The translations under genes were made by a program, and so were the position numbers. Positions 22,656 to 33,602 of a DNA stretch of 64,000 nucleotides are shown piece after piece. This stretch comes from Gracilariopsis chorda (lineage: Eukaryota > Rhodophyta > Florideophyceae > Gracilariales > Gracilariaceae), in the NCBI GenBank assembly GCA_003194525.1, contig NBIV01000035.1, positions 124,001 to 188,000 on the forward strand, written 5' to 3'. Below the pieces are notes generated by a model. That model ran no database searches and was not told where the DNA came from. It was given only the letters and a program-made list of their open reading frames with translations. How positions within the stretch are numbered: the first letter of the stretch is position 1; the number at the start of each line of letters is the position of its first letter.

Positions 22656-23209
22656 GCCCGAGAGGTTGCTAGTAATAGCATCGCTTGTGCAGAATTACAC
22701 GCCACGGCGTCGGCTTCAAGTTACTGAGAAGGATCACTCGCTGCAGCGGCAGCAGAAGCCGGCAAGCCCGGATACGCAGCACAACCATGAAGCAGGGGAG
22801 TCGACCTGAAGACCGAGAAGTACCCCAAAGCGGGAGGCGCGTTAGACGCAGATGCATATGCCGCCGCCGGTGTGGAAGCGCCCGGTAGCGGGTTCGTTGA
22901 GTAAGGATTCATCTGATGAAAGGAGGCAGACGCAGGAGCGGAAGCTCGTTGGTTTCCGCATGTCGGAGAAGATGTTCATTCCGTGATGTCGGTCACGGCC
23001 TTGCGAGGAGAAGGAGGAGGAGACCCCATGAAGGGAGATTGTTGAAATAGGCGCTCGGTCGCCGCCACCAGACTCCCTTAGAATGTGGCGCCTTGCCCTA
23101 AAAAGGGGGACATGTGGAGCAACGTCTTTTTAGCGGACTTGGTGAAAATCCTCTTCATATGAGGTTGATCCCTCTTGGGTTGATGCTGCTCATTATATGA
23201 TTTTTCCCT
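22656..23209 (+). other. Sequence between antisense ORF and 3' LTR of gypsy element 2
   Basis: Short frames on both strands, none with a recognised domain. The segment ends in a purine-rich tract next to the LTR (aggaagggg at about 23210-23218), which fits a polypurine tract for plus-strand priming. Otherwise I see nothing in it. Confidence 0.4.
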
Positions 23210-23220
23210 AGGAAGGGGTG

Positions 23221-24003
23221 TGTCAGGATGGTCCCTGCAAGGGGATGGCTCCCCGATGGGTTGGTTATGAATAGTCATGTATGGGTGTAGTGCGTGGTAC
23301 GCGTGGGACGTTTTGGCTCCGATTTTGGAATTTCATTACTTATTTAGTTTTTCCTTTGGCCCTGACACTGAGATCTCTACTTCTACGGCCCTTAGAAGGT
23401 CTGCAATACTTTATTTAATTAGTTTACATAATTATAGAGCACCCTACTTAGGAAAGAGGGAACTCGCGGTCGCGAGTCCAAATTAAACCCAACCAAGTGT
23501 GGCTCTAACTACAATTGCCCTCATCGTGTTACGAATACTGGAGAGTATCCACGAGTGGACTCCATTTATTTATCCCGTTGGGAACGCTCAACCTATCTGT
23601 ATCACACTGCCCGCGGCGCTTCTAACTCGATTGTTATTATTGTTTGTGTTTCCTTTCGAGGACAGGTTTCTGACCCTGTAAAGGGATATTTCTTCTTGGT
23701 TCCCCCTGTTTTCTTCGGGTCTGTGGCCTGCGTGTGCACAACCCTCGTCCCCTTTTTTGCTGGTTGCTTCTTCCGCTTTCGGATCTTTACACTGGTTACA
23801 CCGAGTCCGGTACTAGATCTAATCCTGACCCACAACCTTTGTAGGGTATTACTGAATCACCCTGGGAGTTACGCCCCAACTTTGGGTGGAACGGAGAGCT
23901 CTTTTCACTAGCTTACCTCTCCTGGGGACAAGGCTTCGAACACTTTGAGGTCCACTTCCCGCCGCCAGGTTTTGCTCTACACCAGAGTCTCACCACTGCC
24001 AAC
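23221..24003 (+). repeat. 3' LTR of gypsy element 2
   Basis: It starts TGTCAGGATGG at 23221, immediately after a purine-rich tract, and continues to about 24003. It is homologous, in the same orientation relative to its element, to the LTR of element 1. The best-matched parts are TATAGAGCACCCTACTTAGG (around 23434), GCTCTTTTCACT (around 23899) and CAGGTTTTGCTC (around 23970). The length, about 780 bp, is close to the 738 bp of the other LTR. The exact end is uncertain. Confidence 0.6.
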
Positions 24004-25116
24004 GAAAATCTTTGTTTTCTTGGGTTTCATGGCTTCTCCATCGAAGCTTCGACACGAATTTGTAATCTATAGAGATGCTCCGGAATCCAATTAACACTTA
24101 TGGCTTGCTCCGGATGCCCGTTGATACTTGGCAAGAAGTCCTTGCGCTTCTTCATAACAAGAGCCATTTTGAACTTCTGAGTCATGAGCACAAAGTATTA
24201 GTCCTGCCATGCATTCGTCATCTCGCTTCGGTCTCTGATTCTTCTTCCCGGGCTTCTTCTTTTGTTTTCCATTACCTCGGTAACACTCGTTGTCTGGATT
24301 CTCCCAACATCTGTCCATCTTGTGGGCAGGGTTCCCACAGTGGTAACATTTTCCTTGCCTGTGCACAAATGAGCTGCTTCTCTCAGTGCTTCTTTTAGCC
24401 GTTACTGCATGCCCTCTGACATCCTATTCCTTTCCATCATCTAGTCTCCGCTCTACCTCTTTCTGAACAAGTATGGCCAGTGCTTGTTGATGGGACTTTT
24501 CAAATCCCCTAATGATCTCCTTCGTTGTGCTATACTCATCTGGTAGGCCTTTCAGTGGTGCTCGTAGTCTTTTATCGTCAGGTATGATCTTACCAGTTCC
24601 ACTCAATTTTGATTCCATTTCTGTAAGCTGGCTTGCGAAATGCCTAATGCACTCTTCGGGTGTTAACTTTATACTTTGATGCATTTCCACTAATGCATCC
24701 ACGGTAGCCTGAGATACACTCTCGAAGCTCAAATGCAATCTCTTACAGATTAATACTGGATCGCAGAGACTGAAGTATGGAGCTACATACGCAAGGTGTA
24801 CGGATAGCAGTATTGCCGACAAAGCAATTTGCCTACGACACTCAAACTGGGCTACTCCTTTTTCTTCACTTTTCGATTTGGTCTTGGCCTCACGTATAAT
24901 GGACTATACTCCTTTTGCTCTGAGTACCAATTGTAGCGTGCTCGACCACAAAAAATAGTTCTGAGGAGTCAACAGTAGGACTCTGAGTTCGAGACGTCGT
25001 TGAACCCAGTCATCTCTGATAAGGTCAAACGTTTGGTATTTTCGTGCTTTGTTAGCGCCAAACCTGGGCCCATAGCCTCTTATAAATAGGTGGACAGTGG
25101 TTAGCACTAGAGGCAA
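24004..25116 (-). pseudogene. Copia-type gag fragment (copia A)
   Basis: Minus-strand frames 25116-24904, 24822-24424 and 24366-24091 together read as a Ty1/copia gag. LLTPQNYFLWSSTLQLVLRA resembles the conserved N-terminal 'NY..W...L...L' segment. SIKLTPEECIRHFASQLTEM and LPDEYSTTKEII resemble the central gag (UBN2-type) region. CYHCGNPAHKMDRC is a CCHC zinc knuckle. Frames are shifted between the parts. The fragment stops where the LTR of gypsy element 2 ends, so protease, integrase and RT are absent. It differs from the copia element at 26270-30408. Confidence 0.75.
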
Positions 25117-26269
25117 AGCGGAATCGTAGAAACTAAGAATTAATTGTGGTAGCTAACTCTTCTACAACTTTTTCACTGATTATCCACTTTGTCTCTCGTG
25201 CTTACCACTGTCGACCTATTTCTAAGATAATCTACGATGCGGTGCCTTCAGTACAGCATAAAATACCATTCATACGGATAAACCGCGCACCTATTCCTCG
25301 GAACCGAATCTATCAGCATTCCATACATATTCTGAGAGGGTGTAGAAAAAGTTTATCTCATATAGCATGTATCAGAGTGGCGTCAACGAAAGAGTTCGAA
25401 GTGCTTGTGGCCTCGATGCGGCTAAGCTCTTCCTCGATCGATTTCTAACAAGCTTTATGTCGTACTGTAGTACTAGCCGTTTTACATAAAAATAACGTTC
25501 TATAACTGAATCATAACGAACAAAATAGAACGACAACTATAACAAAGTAGAATGCAACTGTCGCAACGCACGCGGGTTGTGAAAACAAAAGGGAAGAAAG
25601 AAAGGGAGGAAGAAGAAACAAGAAAATAAAACAAGGAAGGTATTCAGCCTTAGTAGACCAGTTTACTCGACAGCAGGCAAAGCCAAGCTACATATACCCT
25701 ACCGCACACACTTCACCGTCGTCGCAGCAAGCGACGGCGGTGGTTGCACCCTTACACTACACGTTATTCGTGTGTGCAGATGTACACGAAAAGCGCGCAC
25801 AATCTAGAGGGTCACATTTTCAAATAACTAAATCAATCAATGTGGCAAATCCATTGCCAGTCCCTTGATCTGGAACCGGCTCTAAAAAATCAACAATTTC
25901 CATCCTGGCACTCCAACCCCTCAGTGCAGTCCGAAACGCACATTGTCCCAAATCACCCAATACAGCTCCCATTTGCATCTTCGGCATTGCAGCACAACCG
26001 TCTACTGCACGCACACTTGGACCAACCACATTGCTCCACTTGTGCATATCCGCAATCCAGTACCATACACTCCATAACACTTGTACGGTATACAATGCAT
26101 ATAGCATATTGCAGTAGCAAATCACATTGCCATTTCACGTTGGGTTTGAGCAGAGGCGCATATGCGCTTTTGGAGCGAGGGGCTCCAAAAGTGCCCATAT
26201 TCCCCTGAAGGTTTGGTTTTGGACCAAGCTGAGACCTTTTTTGGGGGTTGGCCAGGCACTCGACCACTT
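25117..26269. other. Intergenic/LTR-like sequence between two copia remnants
   Basis: No convincing gene. Read on the minus strand, TATTTATAAG just inside the copia A fragment (about 25079-25088) could be the TATA box of its 5' LTR. The left part of this stretch should contain the 3' LTR of copia B, but no second LTR copy is available for comparison, so I cannot set limits. A perfect hairpin lies at 26167-26191. Confidence 0.35.
26167..26191. repeat. Perfect 10-bp inverted repeat downstream of copia B
   Basis: CTTTTGGAGC and GCTCCAAAAG flank a 5-base spacer (gaggg). It lies about 80 bp beyond the copia B pol stop, probably within its 3' LTR. In RNA it would form a stable stem-loop. A terminator or polyadenylation role is speculation. 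Confidence 0.6.
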
Positions 26270-28750
26270 CTAGACTTCAACACTTAAACACTCCTCCTCG
26301 AGTTCCTGTCCAAGACCAAGCCGTTTGAGAATTGCATTAACACTCATACGTCCCAATGGCTTGGTGAGTAAAACGGCATCATTCAGCTCACTTGGGACGT
26401 ATTGAACACTAATCACATTGTCTCTTATGAGATCTCGGATAAAGTGAACGTTTACATCAATGTGTTTAGCACTACTAGAAGGACACCTTTCACCACCAGC
26501 CCACTCCAATGCGTACTAGTTGTCAGAGTGTAGAGGAATCAAAGGTTTCATATGGAAGCCGCATTCCCGTAGCACACGAGCAACCCATACCACTTCCTGT
26601 GCAGCCAAAGTCAGAGCATAGTACTCCGCCTCGCCAGTTGATAGCGCAACTGACGCTTGTTTTCTACCACCTTACCAGCAGGTTGCTGACCCAAGTTTAA
26701 CGATATACCCGGACATCGACTTCCGACTCGTAGTATCTCCAGCGTAGTCAAAGTCCACAAAACCATGCAGATCTAGCGATCCAGGCCTGTAGCATAGCCC
26801 ATGCTGTCGCGTTCCACACAGGTACCTGAGCACACGCTTCACAGCTTTGTGACACCAAGCGATAGGAGCAATTTGAAAACGAGCCCGGATGAGAGCTGGA
26901 GCAAGTATATCCACCCTAGTACGTAGTGCCAAGTACAGCAGAGACCCGATCATCTGCTGGTACAGCTGCACATCCATTGGTGATTTGTCCTCCTCCATTG
27001 CTAGAGATGCGAAGAAGCACTCCACCATAGAGCTACGTACTGGCTTAGCGTTCTGGAGACCAAATCGTCGAAGTATACTTTCAATATACAGCGACTGTCC
27101 CAGCTTGACACCAAGGAGTTGTCCGGCTGTACCTATCTTCCATGACAGCTCCACGCCAAGGTGCAGAGTGATTCGGTTCTCAATGCGGAGGTCATAGAGT
27201 GTTTTGAGCTCCTCCAACACCGTAGTCCGTTGCTCCAGCGTTGGCGTGAACACCAGAATGTCGTCCACGTATACTAGTAAGTAGGCATACATGCCATCTC
27301 CAACCTTTCGCTTGAATACGCACGGTGCGCTGGGTAGTTCCTCAAAACCCAACCTCTTCATGTCTGCTTTGAACTTGGTGTGCCATGCTAGATGAGCCTG
27401 TTTCAAACCGTACATAGCCTTGAGTAACTTATAGTACTTTGTGGTCAGACCAGGAACACCACGCGGCGACATCACCCACACGTATTCTTTAAGCTCACCG
27501 TTGAGAAATGCAATCTTAACATCTACTTGAGCCACATACATCTGAAGACAAAGTGCGACGTACAGGAATATGCGGACCAGGCTAAATGGCAATACTGGCG
27601 CATATGTCTCCATGTAGTTCTGCCCGTATGTTTGGTGGTTGCCACCAGCCACAACCCTAGCCTTGAATCTATCAACCGATCCTTTGGCATCGCGCTTTAC
27701 GTTTAAAATGACATGAGTAGGAAGAGGCTGAGAGGCAGGTGATTCATCCTCCTCCCAAGTGTTCTTCTCCTCCAGAGATGTCAGTTCTTCATCAATGGCA
27801 TTCTTCCAAAGGCTCTGCTCAAGTGGTGTGGCAGACAGTGCTTCGCCCAGAGTAGGTTCATCACTGGTAGTAATATCCATTTGTGACGTTGCAATACCGG
27901 CCATGTACCACCACTTAGCTGGCGCACGTCGTGTACGGCGAGGATAGCGTGGTTCTGGTTCAGATTCCGGTAAGACATCAGTGTCCGAAGTATGTTGACT
28001 AGCACTTAGGGCAGGCTCACCACCATTGTCTGGGTCCGAATCGTCATCAGAAGTATGCTCGCTATCATCTGGATGATCGGTACCGCTTTCAATGCACTGT
28101 GCCGTTGGTATAGGAGTGGATTCAATATGTTCCGTATCACTCTCAATGTCGAATGGATTGTCCACAGAAACCATACTACCACTCTCAGTATCGATTTTAG
28201 AGTGATCTGTGCATTCATAAGTATCATCTGATGCACCTTCATCACTCATAACTTGTTCCAGAAATGGTGCTCCAGGGAACTTGGACTCGTCAAATGTCAC
28301 ATGCCGAGACTTTACAATGCGTGGAATCTCATCACTATCATTGACTAAAACATCATACACACCATGCTCAAGAGTCTGCAAGTACATTCCCTCAAGTGCA
28401 CGAGACTCGAACTTGGTATCCGGTTTCATCTTAAGCACGAACGCAGCACACCCAAACACTTTGACATGCTTCAGGGATGGTTTTGAACCAGTCATCAAAA
28501 GGTAAGGGCTGCTTCCAGTTGCTGAGTGACAAACCCTATTGCGAACATGTATGACGAGCTTTAATGCGTATGGCCACAAGCACTCTGGGAGACTTGCCTG
28601 TATGAGCAAAGCTCGAGCAGCTTCCTCCATAGTGCGATTGATGCGCTCGGCTATTGCATTGTGTTCCGGAGTATACGGAGGAGAGAAAGAAATGTCTTGA
28701 AGATTGTTAGCAGGGTTCAGCTGCAACACAATATACTCTTGGGCATTATC
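26270..28750 (-). pseudogene. Copia B integrase C-terminal half, reverse transcriptase and RNase H
   Basis: This continues the upstream frame after the stop. TPEHNAIAERINRT supplies the integrase catalytic E. An acidic linker with several DSD-type clusters follows, then the RVT_2 reverse transcriptase (DRFKARVVAGG, VDVKIAFLNGELKEYVWV, and YVDDILVF as the catalytic motif). RNase H has GFVDFDYAGDTTSRKSMSGY. Stops at 26672-26674 and about 26510-26512 cut RNase H; the remaining part carries STGEAEYYAL and runs to the natural end at 26270. Apart from these stops the RT region of 685 codons is uninterrupted, so the element is not very old. Confidence 0.88.
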
Positions 28751-30408
28751 CTAGTGCACTTTCGCAATGGCCACTCCTCCAAGCTGCTGGAACTTGTGCT
28801 CAACTGCATCGAATACAACAGCAATTTCACTTTTATGGGTCATGAAGCCTAAGAGTGCATACCTTGAATGCTCGTCAAGGAAGGTAGAGGCATATTGAAA
28901 CCTTTGTGGGAATGAAGGTACAAGGGGTCCTAGTATATCGGAGTGTACCACCTCACCTACGGCTGATGCTCGGTGGTATTTGTCAGGGAATGGAAGTTTA
29001 TGCGCCTTACCAAGCATACATGGGCGGCATATCTCCTCCATTTCCGACATCTTCGGCACCCCTTCAGCATGTTTGTAAACTGACTGGAGGTCGCGCGCAT
29101 TGATGTGGGCAAGTCGCCGATGCCATAGATTAGCAATACTGGACTCCGATGTCTTCATGAAATGATCTCCACTAGTTGGTGACGAGGATGGGGTTGGGTT
29201 GGTACCTTGCAATATCGGATCGGGTAGGGTGTACAACCCCCAGCGTCGATCGCGATGGCCACTGCCGACTACAAACCCATTGTCCAAGGTGAGACGAACC
29301 TCACTTGAGCGAAAGAAGGATTCAATGCTCTTGTCCGCCAAGCATCCTACGGACACCAAATTGTATTCCAGTTCTGGAACGAACAGGACATCAGTCAATC
29401 GTAGGTTTGCGTACTCAAATGGCAATACTATGTCACCCCGCTGCGTTGCACATACTTCAGTGTTGTCGGCAAGCATGATGGTTCGAGTTTCTACGTTGTG
29501 CAAAGACTTGGGAATAAACGCAGACACCGAATGGAAAAAGTGTGATGTAGCACCACTATCGGCATAGGTGTCCATATCGCAACTGTCGGGAGGTACGATG
29601 GAAGACTTTTCCAGGGCCATACTACATACCTCAATCTTTGATGAACTACCAGCCGGCTTATTGCAAGACTTGGACGCCCCAGATTTTCTCTTCGATTTGA
29701 TGTTAAGCTTGTCCAGGATGCTTTTGGGTAAGTGATTATCTGGGTTATCGGGATTCACCTGGCATCTGTCCTTTGTGTGACCATCACGATCACAGAATTC
29801 ACAGTGATAAGTCCGGTTACTGGACAACACGTATGCTCTACCAGCTGTACTTGGCCGATCATCAGAGTCACTTCCGTCCCTGATGTGAGCGTGACTAGAG
29901 TTTTGGGACACACGTGAAGCACCAGAACCTTTGCTTCTGTTCTTCTTTCGACTTCGCGTACGTCCAGAACTAGAAGAACTGACCAGACGAGCATTGTACT
30001 CATCGATCAAAGTGGTTGCCACATAGTCCCAAGTGAGTTCCGATATGTCCTTGGTACGTAGTGCAGCAGCCGTGGACTCCAACGAACTGGTCGGATCAAT
30101 GGAAGCAAGTAGCATAGGTGCCTTGTGAGACTCCGGTATAGCAGCATCCTTGCCCATACGGTCTAACTGAGCGAACAATGCCGTGTATTGATCCACATAG
30201 CTGGACATGTTCTCACCGCTGTACGACATTCGGAACAATCGTGTCTGCAATGCAATACTAGATACAGTCCTATTGGAGGCATAACGTTGATCCAAGAGTT
30301 GCAACATACATGCAGGATCATCATCCACGTCCATGACTACGCGTAATGGAGCATCACCAAGAGCACAGATGATGATACCACAAGCCTTCTCTCGTTTCGC
30401 AATGATAC
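28751..30408 (-). pseudogene. Copia B gag, protease and integrase N-terminal half
   Basis: Reading starts mid-gag (EKACGIIICALGDAPLRVV). It runs through a CCHC knuckle (CEFCDRDGHTKDRC) and the aspartic protease (DTYADSGATSHFFHS). Next comes the GAG-pre-integrase zinc domain (LWHRRLAHI...CRPCMLGKAHKL), then the integrase core with its first catalytic D (VVHSDILGPL). The first ATG in the remaining frame is at 30334. The frame ends at TAG 28751-28753, one codon before the second catalytic D (DNAQEY). Copia proteins normally have a sense residue here, so this is a simple nonsense mutation. Confidence 0.87.
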
Positions 30409-30428
30409 GGGGAGTTGCTATTTGGCAG
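30409..30428 (+). repeat. Proposed left terminal inverted repeat of copy 2
   Basis: GGGAGTTGCTATTTGGCA here pairs with the inverted right end, GGGATGCTAGTTTGGCA, with three single- or two-base gaps. The position coincides with the break point of the copia gag. The true end could lie up to 12 bases further left. Confidence 0.4.
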
Positions 30429-33305
30429 GAGTGTTGGACGTAAGAGACCGTGAAGAAGACAGGCGTGTAAGGGACTTTTGGAAGGTTTATTGTAAACGGG
30501 AAGGGCTTAAAGGAATACCCCGTAACGTGTTGCTATCTGTCTTTTGCAAGTCCCGTGTTCTGGGAGCAACCAATAAATCTTCCGCTTTCCACACGGATCC
30601 TTGCACCGACTTTGAGATGGTCATTGGGTTGTCTATGGTGCAACAGATTGCCGTGGATAAGAAAGGAAGTGGTAGGAAGAGGAAAAGAGGCATGGCAGCT
30701 AAGAAGTTCTCAAAAGTGAGTTTGTCGGACATGACCCAGAGTCAGAGAGTCGGGAATGGTGTGCAGCTGGTGACCAGGGCTTGGGATTGTTTCGCCCAAT
30801 TCCTCGGGTTTCCCAACGTTGAGTTTATGATCTTGCCTTACATTCGACTCGACTATATCAGTGTAATCTTCACCGATATCGCACAACGCTCCATGGGCTT
30901 CCAACACAAAGATTGTTCCAAACAGTTTGTGGAGGAGAAAAACGTCGCCACCGTAGAAGAAAACTTTACGAAATGGGCATGGAATTTGCCGGACCCAGTG
31001 GATACAGCGCTTCGCCTTTGTGCCAAAAAATACCTTGGTGACTTTTCTAATGTGGTGGTACAAGAGAAACTGTTCGACATCTCTGCTCCCAGCAAATTGG
31101 ATGCCCTCAAAAGTTTCATCATCACGAGAACAAGACTTTCCCTCTGCAGTTTGAGAACTATAGTGAATCTCTTGTCACTATTGTTCAAGAGGCCATATAA
31201 AGCCTCTGAAGCTCATTGCATTGCATGGAAGCAATGTCAAAGTACATCAAGCTGTGAAACCAGAGCCCGCAGAAGACGTTGACATCATTATGGAGCCGGT
31301 AAAAACTAGTACGGCTGGTGATGGGAACGAACGTGCTGAGCGTGTGGAAGGTGGTGATCACGGTGAGTTGGAAGAGGTGGAAGAGATAGAGATGGTAGAG
31401 GATGTGGAACCTGGTACTGCACCAAAGGCAACTGAGGAACTGCAGACAACAGCTTTGTCGCAGAACTTATCGTATGATGTCGAAGGCACGGGGATTCGTG
31501 CACCACCGTACCCTACGACTTTGGATGATGTGATAGCTTACAAGTATTGTGAGAAGGAGATGTCCCGCAACTTCCGTCTCCACAACTGCCAGTTCGACAA
31601 TCTCATCGAAGTTGACGGCAACAAGTCTGGCGAAAGCGATGTATCTATTGAAGGAATGGTACAGTTCCTGCTTTCCGATCCGCAATATGGGACTCGTTCT
31701 GAGCGTCGTTTGGAGAACAGCGAACACGATATTCTGACAGAGAAGGGCATGAGCAGGTCGGCGAGGAGGTCGTCAAAGCTTCTACGTCCTGGTGGACATA
31801 TTATACAGTTCTGCTCATGGGATGAGGTACCGTTGTGGCGGGATGTGCCATGGAACGTTACCTACATGGATGACTCTGATACGATGCGTTACTCCTTTTT
31901 CGTCGACGAACAGCCCCTCCATTTCGTACGGTCTTTAGGTAATACGACGGGTAACGTAGGGAGAAGAAGTTGCCGGTTGCACCAGACGACAGAATACGCT
32001 GTACATGCTGTTCGTTCTGGAGTTCCTTATGCACAACAGCACCAGATGGTCAACTATGAGAACTTCTATTATGTTGCTTCACGATACCCAGCGTATCATG
32101 CAATCATGGATCAGGTGCCACCGATGTCAAATAGTGAGATGCTCATGTGGTCTGTGAAAAACCCGGATGGGAAGTATACGAGGAAGAGCGTGCGACCGGA
32201 ACAGAAGAGTAGGGCACTGTTGAAAAAGCTGATTTGCAGCTTCAGTCAGCCAGGAGACCTCGTGGTCGACATGTTTGCCGGAACGTTCTCGACAGCGATG
32301 GCGTGCATGGAACTGCCCAAGCATCGGAAGTATTTGGGGTGTGAACCGGACAAAGCTTGCTTTGAACACGCCAGGCATGGCGCTATTGTTCGCTTCGCTT
32401 CCATAATACGGGAAGGATACACTGATATTGAGAAGAGCCAGGAGCTTCGAAAGATGGCCCATTGTATTTCCTCTGCATTCCAAATGGGAAGAAGCAGGCA
32501 CACCGTGTTATGGAGGGCTGTCGACGGATTTCCACCGTACCAACTTCTTCCCCCACACCTTGTCGACTTTCTCTCCACTTTGTGGCAAATTGAAATTCTA
32601 GGGAAGTTGGGAAGGAAGAAAGCTATGGATGGATGGCCGAAGGAGGTGCAGGGAAGAATGAATCTGGAGAACATGAAGTCTCTATTGGCAATGGAGGCTG
32701 TGCAATATGGGTTGTGAGTGGGCAAGTCTACTATTCGTCAAGAAAAGGCTGGTGTTGGATAGTTTACAACTCGTTGAATTGCTGCAGGCGAGGTAGTGTG
32801 CTATTTCTACGGGACGTTGGTTTATCATGGCCTTTAGAATCGGAAAGAAGTGCACAATACCTACGGGGAGGGAGTCATGGGTGTGACAAAAGATCGCTTC
32901 CGGAAGTATGCGGTGGAGATAGAAGTCTACGGTCAACAGTTCCGATCACTTCCTCATCGAAAACAGCTGACGAATTGGCATGGAAAACAAGCAAACCCCA
33001 TTTTATGGCTGGTTCCTGCCCCTTTTTGTATTGCGGGGTATATCAACGATTCAAAGTACGTGGAAGGAGATAAACAGTTAGATGCCATGGTGGATGGCCT
33101 CCTGAAAAAAAGGGAGGCTAATGTGCGAATGAAACGGACACCGGGAGTGGGACGAACACCACGGGGAATAACGGACTACAAACTTATGAAGATGGAGGCG
33201 ACAGCCAACATAGAGCAAAGAGAGGTACTCTTCGCCAGATACGGTGATGTTTATGACTGGCAAACCCATTTGAATGTGGAGGATGGAATGATAGTCATTG
33301 ATTAG
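30422..33305 (+). pseudogene. Fused DNA amino-methyltransferase and SET-domain protein, copy 2 (broken, active-site change)
   Basis: Three parts. An N-terminal region (30422-about 31115) of ~230 residues that I do not recognise includes a KKGSGRKRKRG basic patch. An acidic linker follows (31221-31450). The methyltransferase (31521-32420) has LRPGGHIIQFCSW and the FAGT loop near 32274, but its motif IV reads DPQY at 31677-31688 instead of DPPY. The SET domain is at about 32690-33305. Frame changes at 31115-31200 separate N-terminal region and methyltransferase; small indels or an unrecognised intron could explain them. From 31221 to 33305 the phase is constant, broken only by stops at 32715, 32760, 32775 and 32835, all sense codons in copy 1. 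The SET C-terminus, frameshifted in copy 1, is in phase here. Methyltransferase activity is unlikely with DPQY. Confidence 0.8.
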
Positions 33306-33602
33306 TTTGTTGTTCTAAACCTTTGTCCACAGCTTGGCTAAAGGGCGAAGCTTATTATTTGAACGGATGTGTAGTCCTAACTTAGGAGAACATCACTTTT
33401 CGGTAAGGATAGAAGATAAAAAGCGATATAGATGTGACACAGAAACGTCCATTTTCGGTACCACGGGGGATTGTATTCTCAAGATTTCACTAAAAACAAA
33501 GATTTTTGTGCGCATTGGGTGGCGAGAGTTTCCCGGACAACACACGGCGTGCGCCATCCCAGAGTGTCACTAGCCACTTGCGCAAGAGGTTTGACTCCAA
33601 GA
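33306..33602 (+). other. Spacer between plus-strand genes of copy 2
   Basis: It is collinear with 1839-2134 of copy 1 and differs from it at few positions. It has no ATG-started frame of note and probably combines a 3' untranslated region with the second gene's promoter. Confidence 0.5.

Larger units (their letters stand above)
15495..24003 (+). mobile_element. Ty3/gypsy chromovirus-like retrotransposon 2 (plus strand, 5'-truncated, internally deleted)
   Basis: Plus-strand order: gag (15691-16857), protease and RT (16858-18414), deletion junction, integrase C-terminal half (18415-19179), low-complexity tail, chromodomain (20365-20661), an antisense ORF (22655-21091) and a 3' LTR (23221-24003). 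Gag, integrase, tail and chromodomain all lie in the same frame; the RT lies in another. The 5' LTR is missing: the element abuts the 5' LTR of element 1 head to head. Numerous stops and the deletion leave it inactive. Confidence 0.8.
26270..30408 (-). mobile_element. Ty1/copia retrotransposon (copia B), minus strand, 5'-truncated
   Basis: The minus strand carries gag, protease, integrase, RT and RNase H in one frame from about 30405 to 26270, the Pseudoviridae order. Three in-frame stops interrupt it, at 28751-28753, 26672-26674 and about 26510-26512. The N-terminal ~100 residues of gag and the 5' LTR are missing. The break lies at about 30400-30410, exactly where the left end of the methyltransferase-SET transposon begins. 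The 3' LTR is not delimited. Confidence 0.88.

Noticed and set aside
24917..24930. gctctgagtaccaa resembling, on the minus strand, the copia primer-binding site (TGGTATCAGAGC)
   Set aside because: It lies inside the gag coding frame (encoding LVLRA) and not next to an LTR end.
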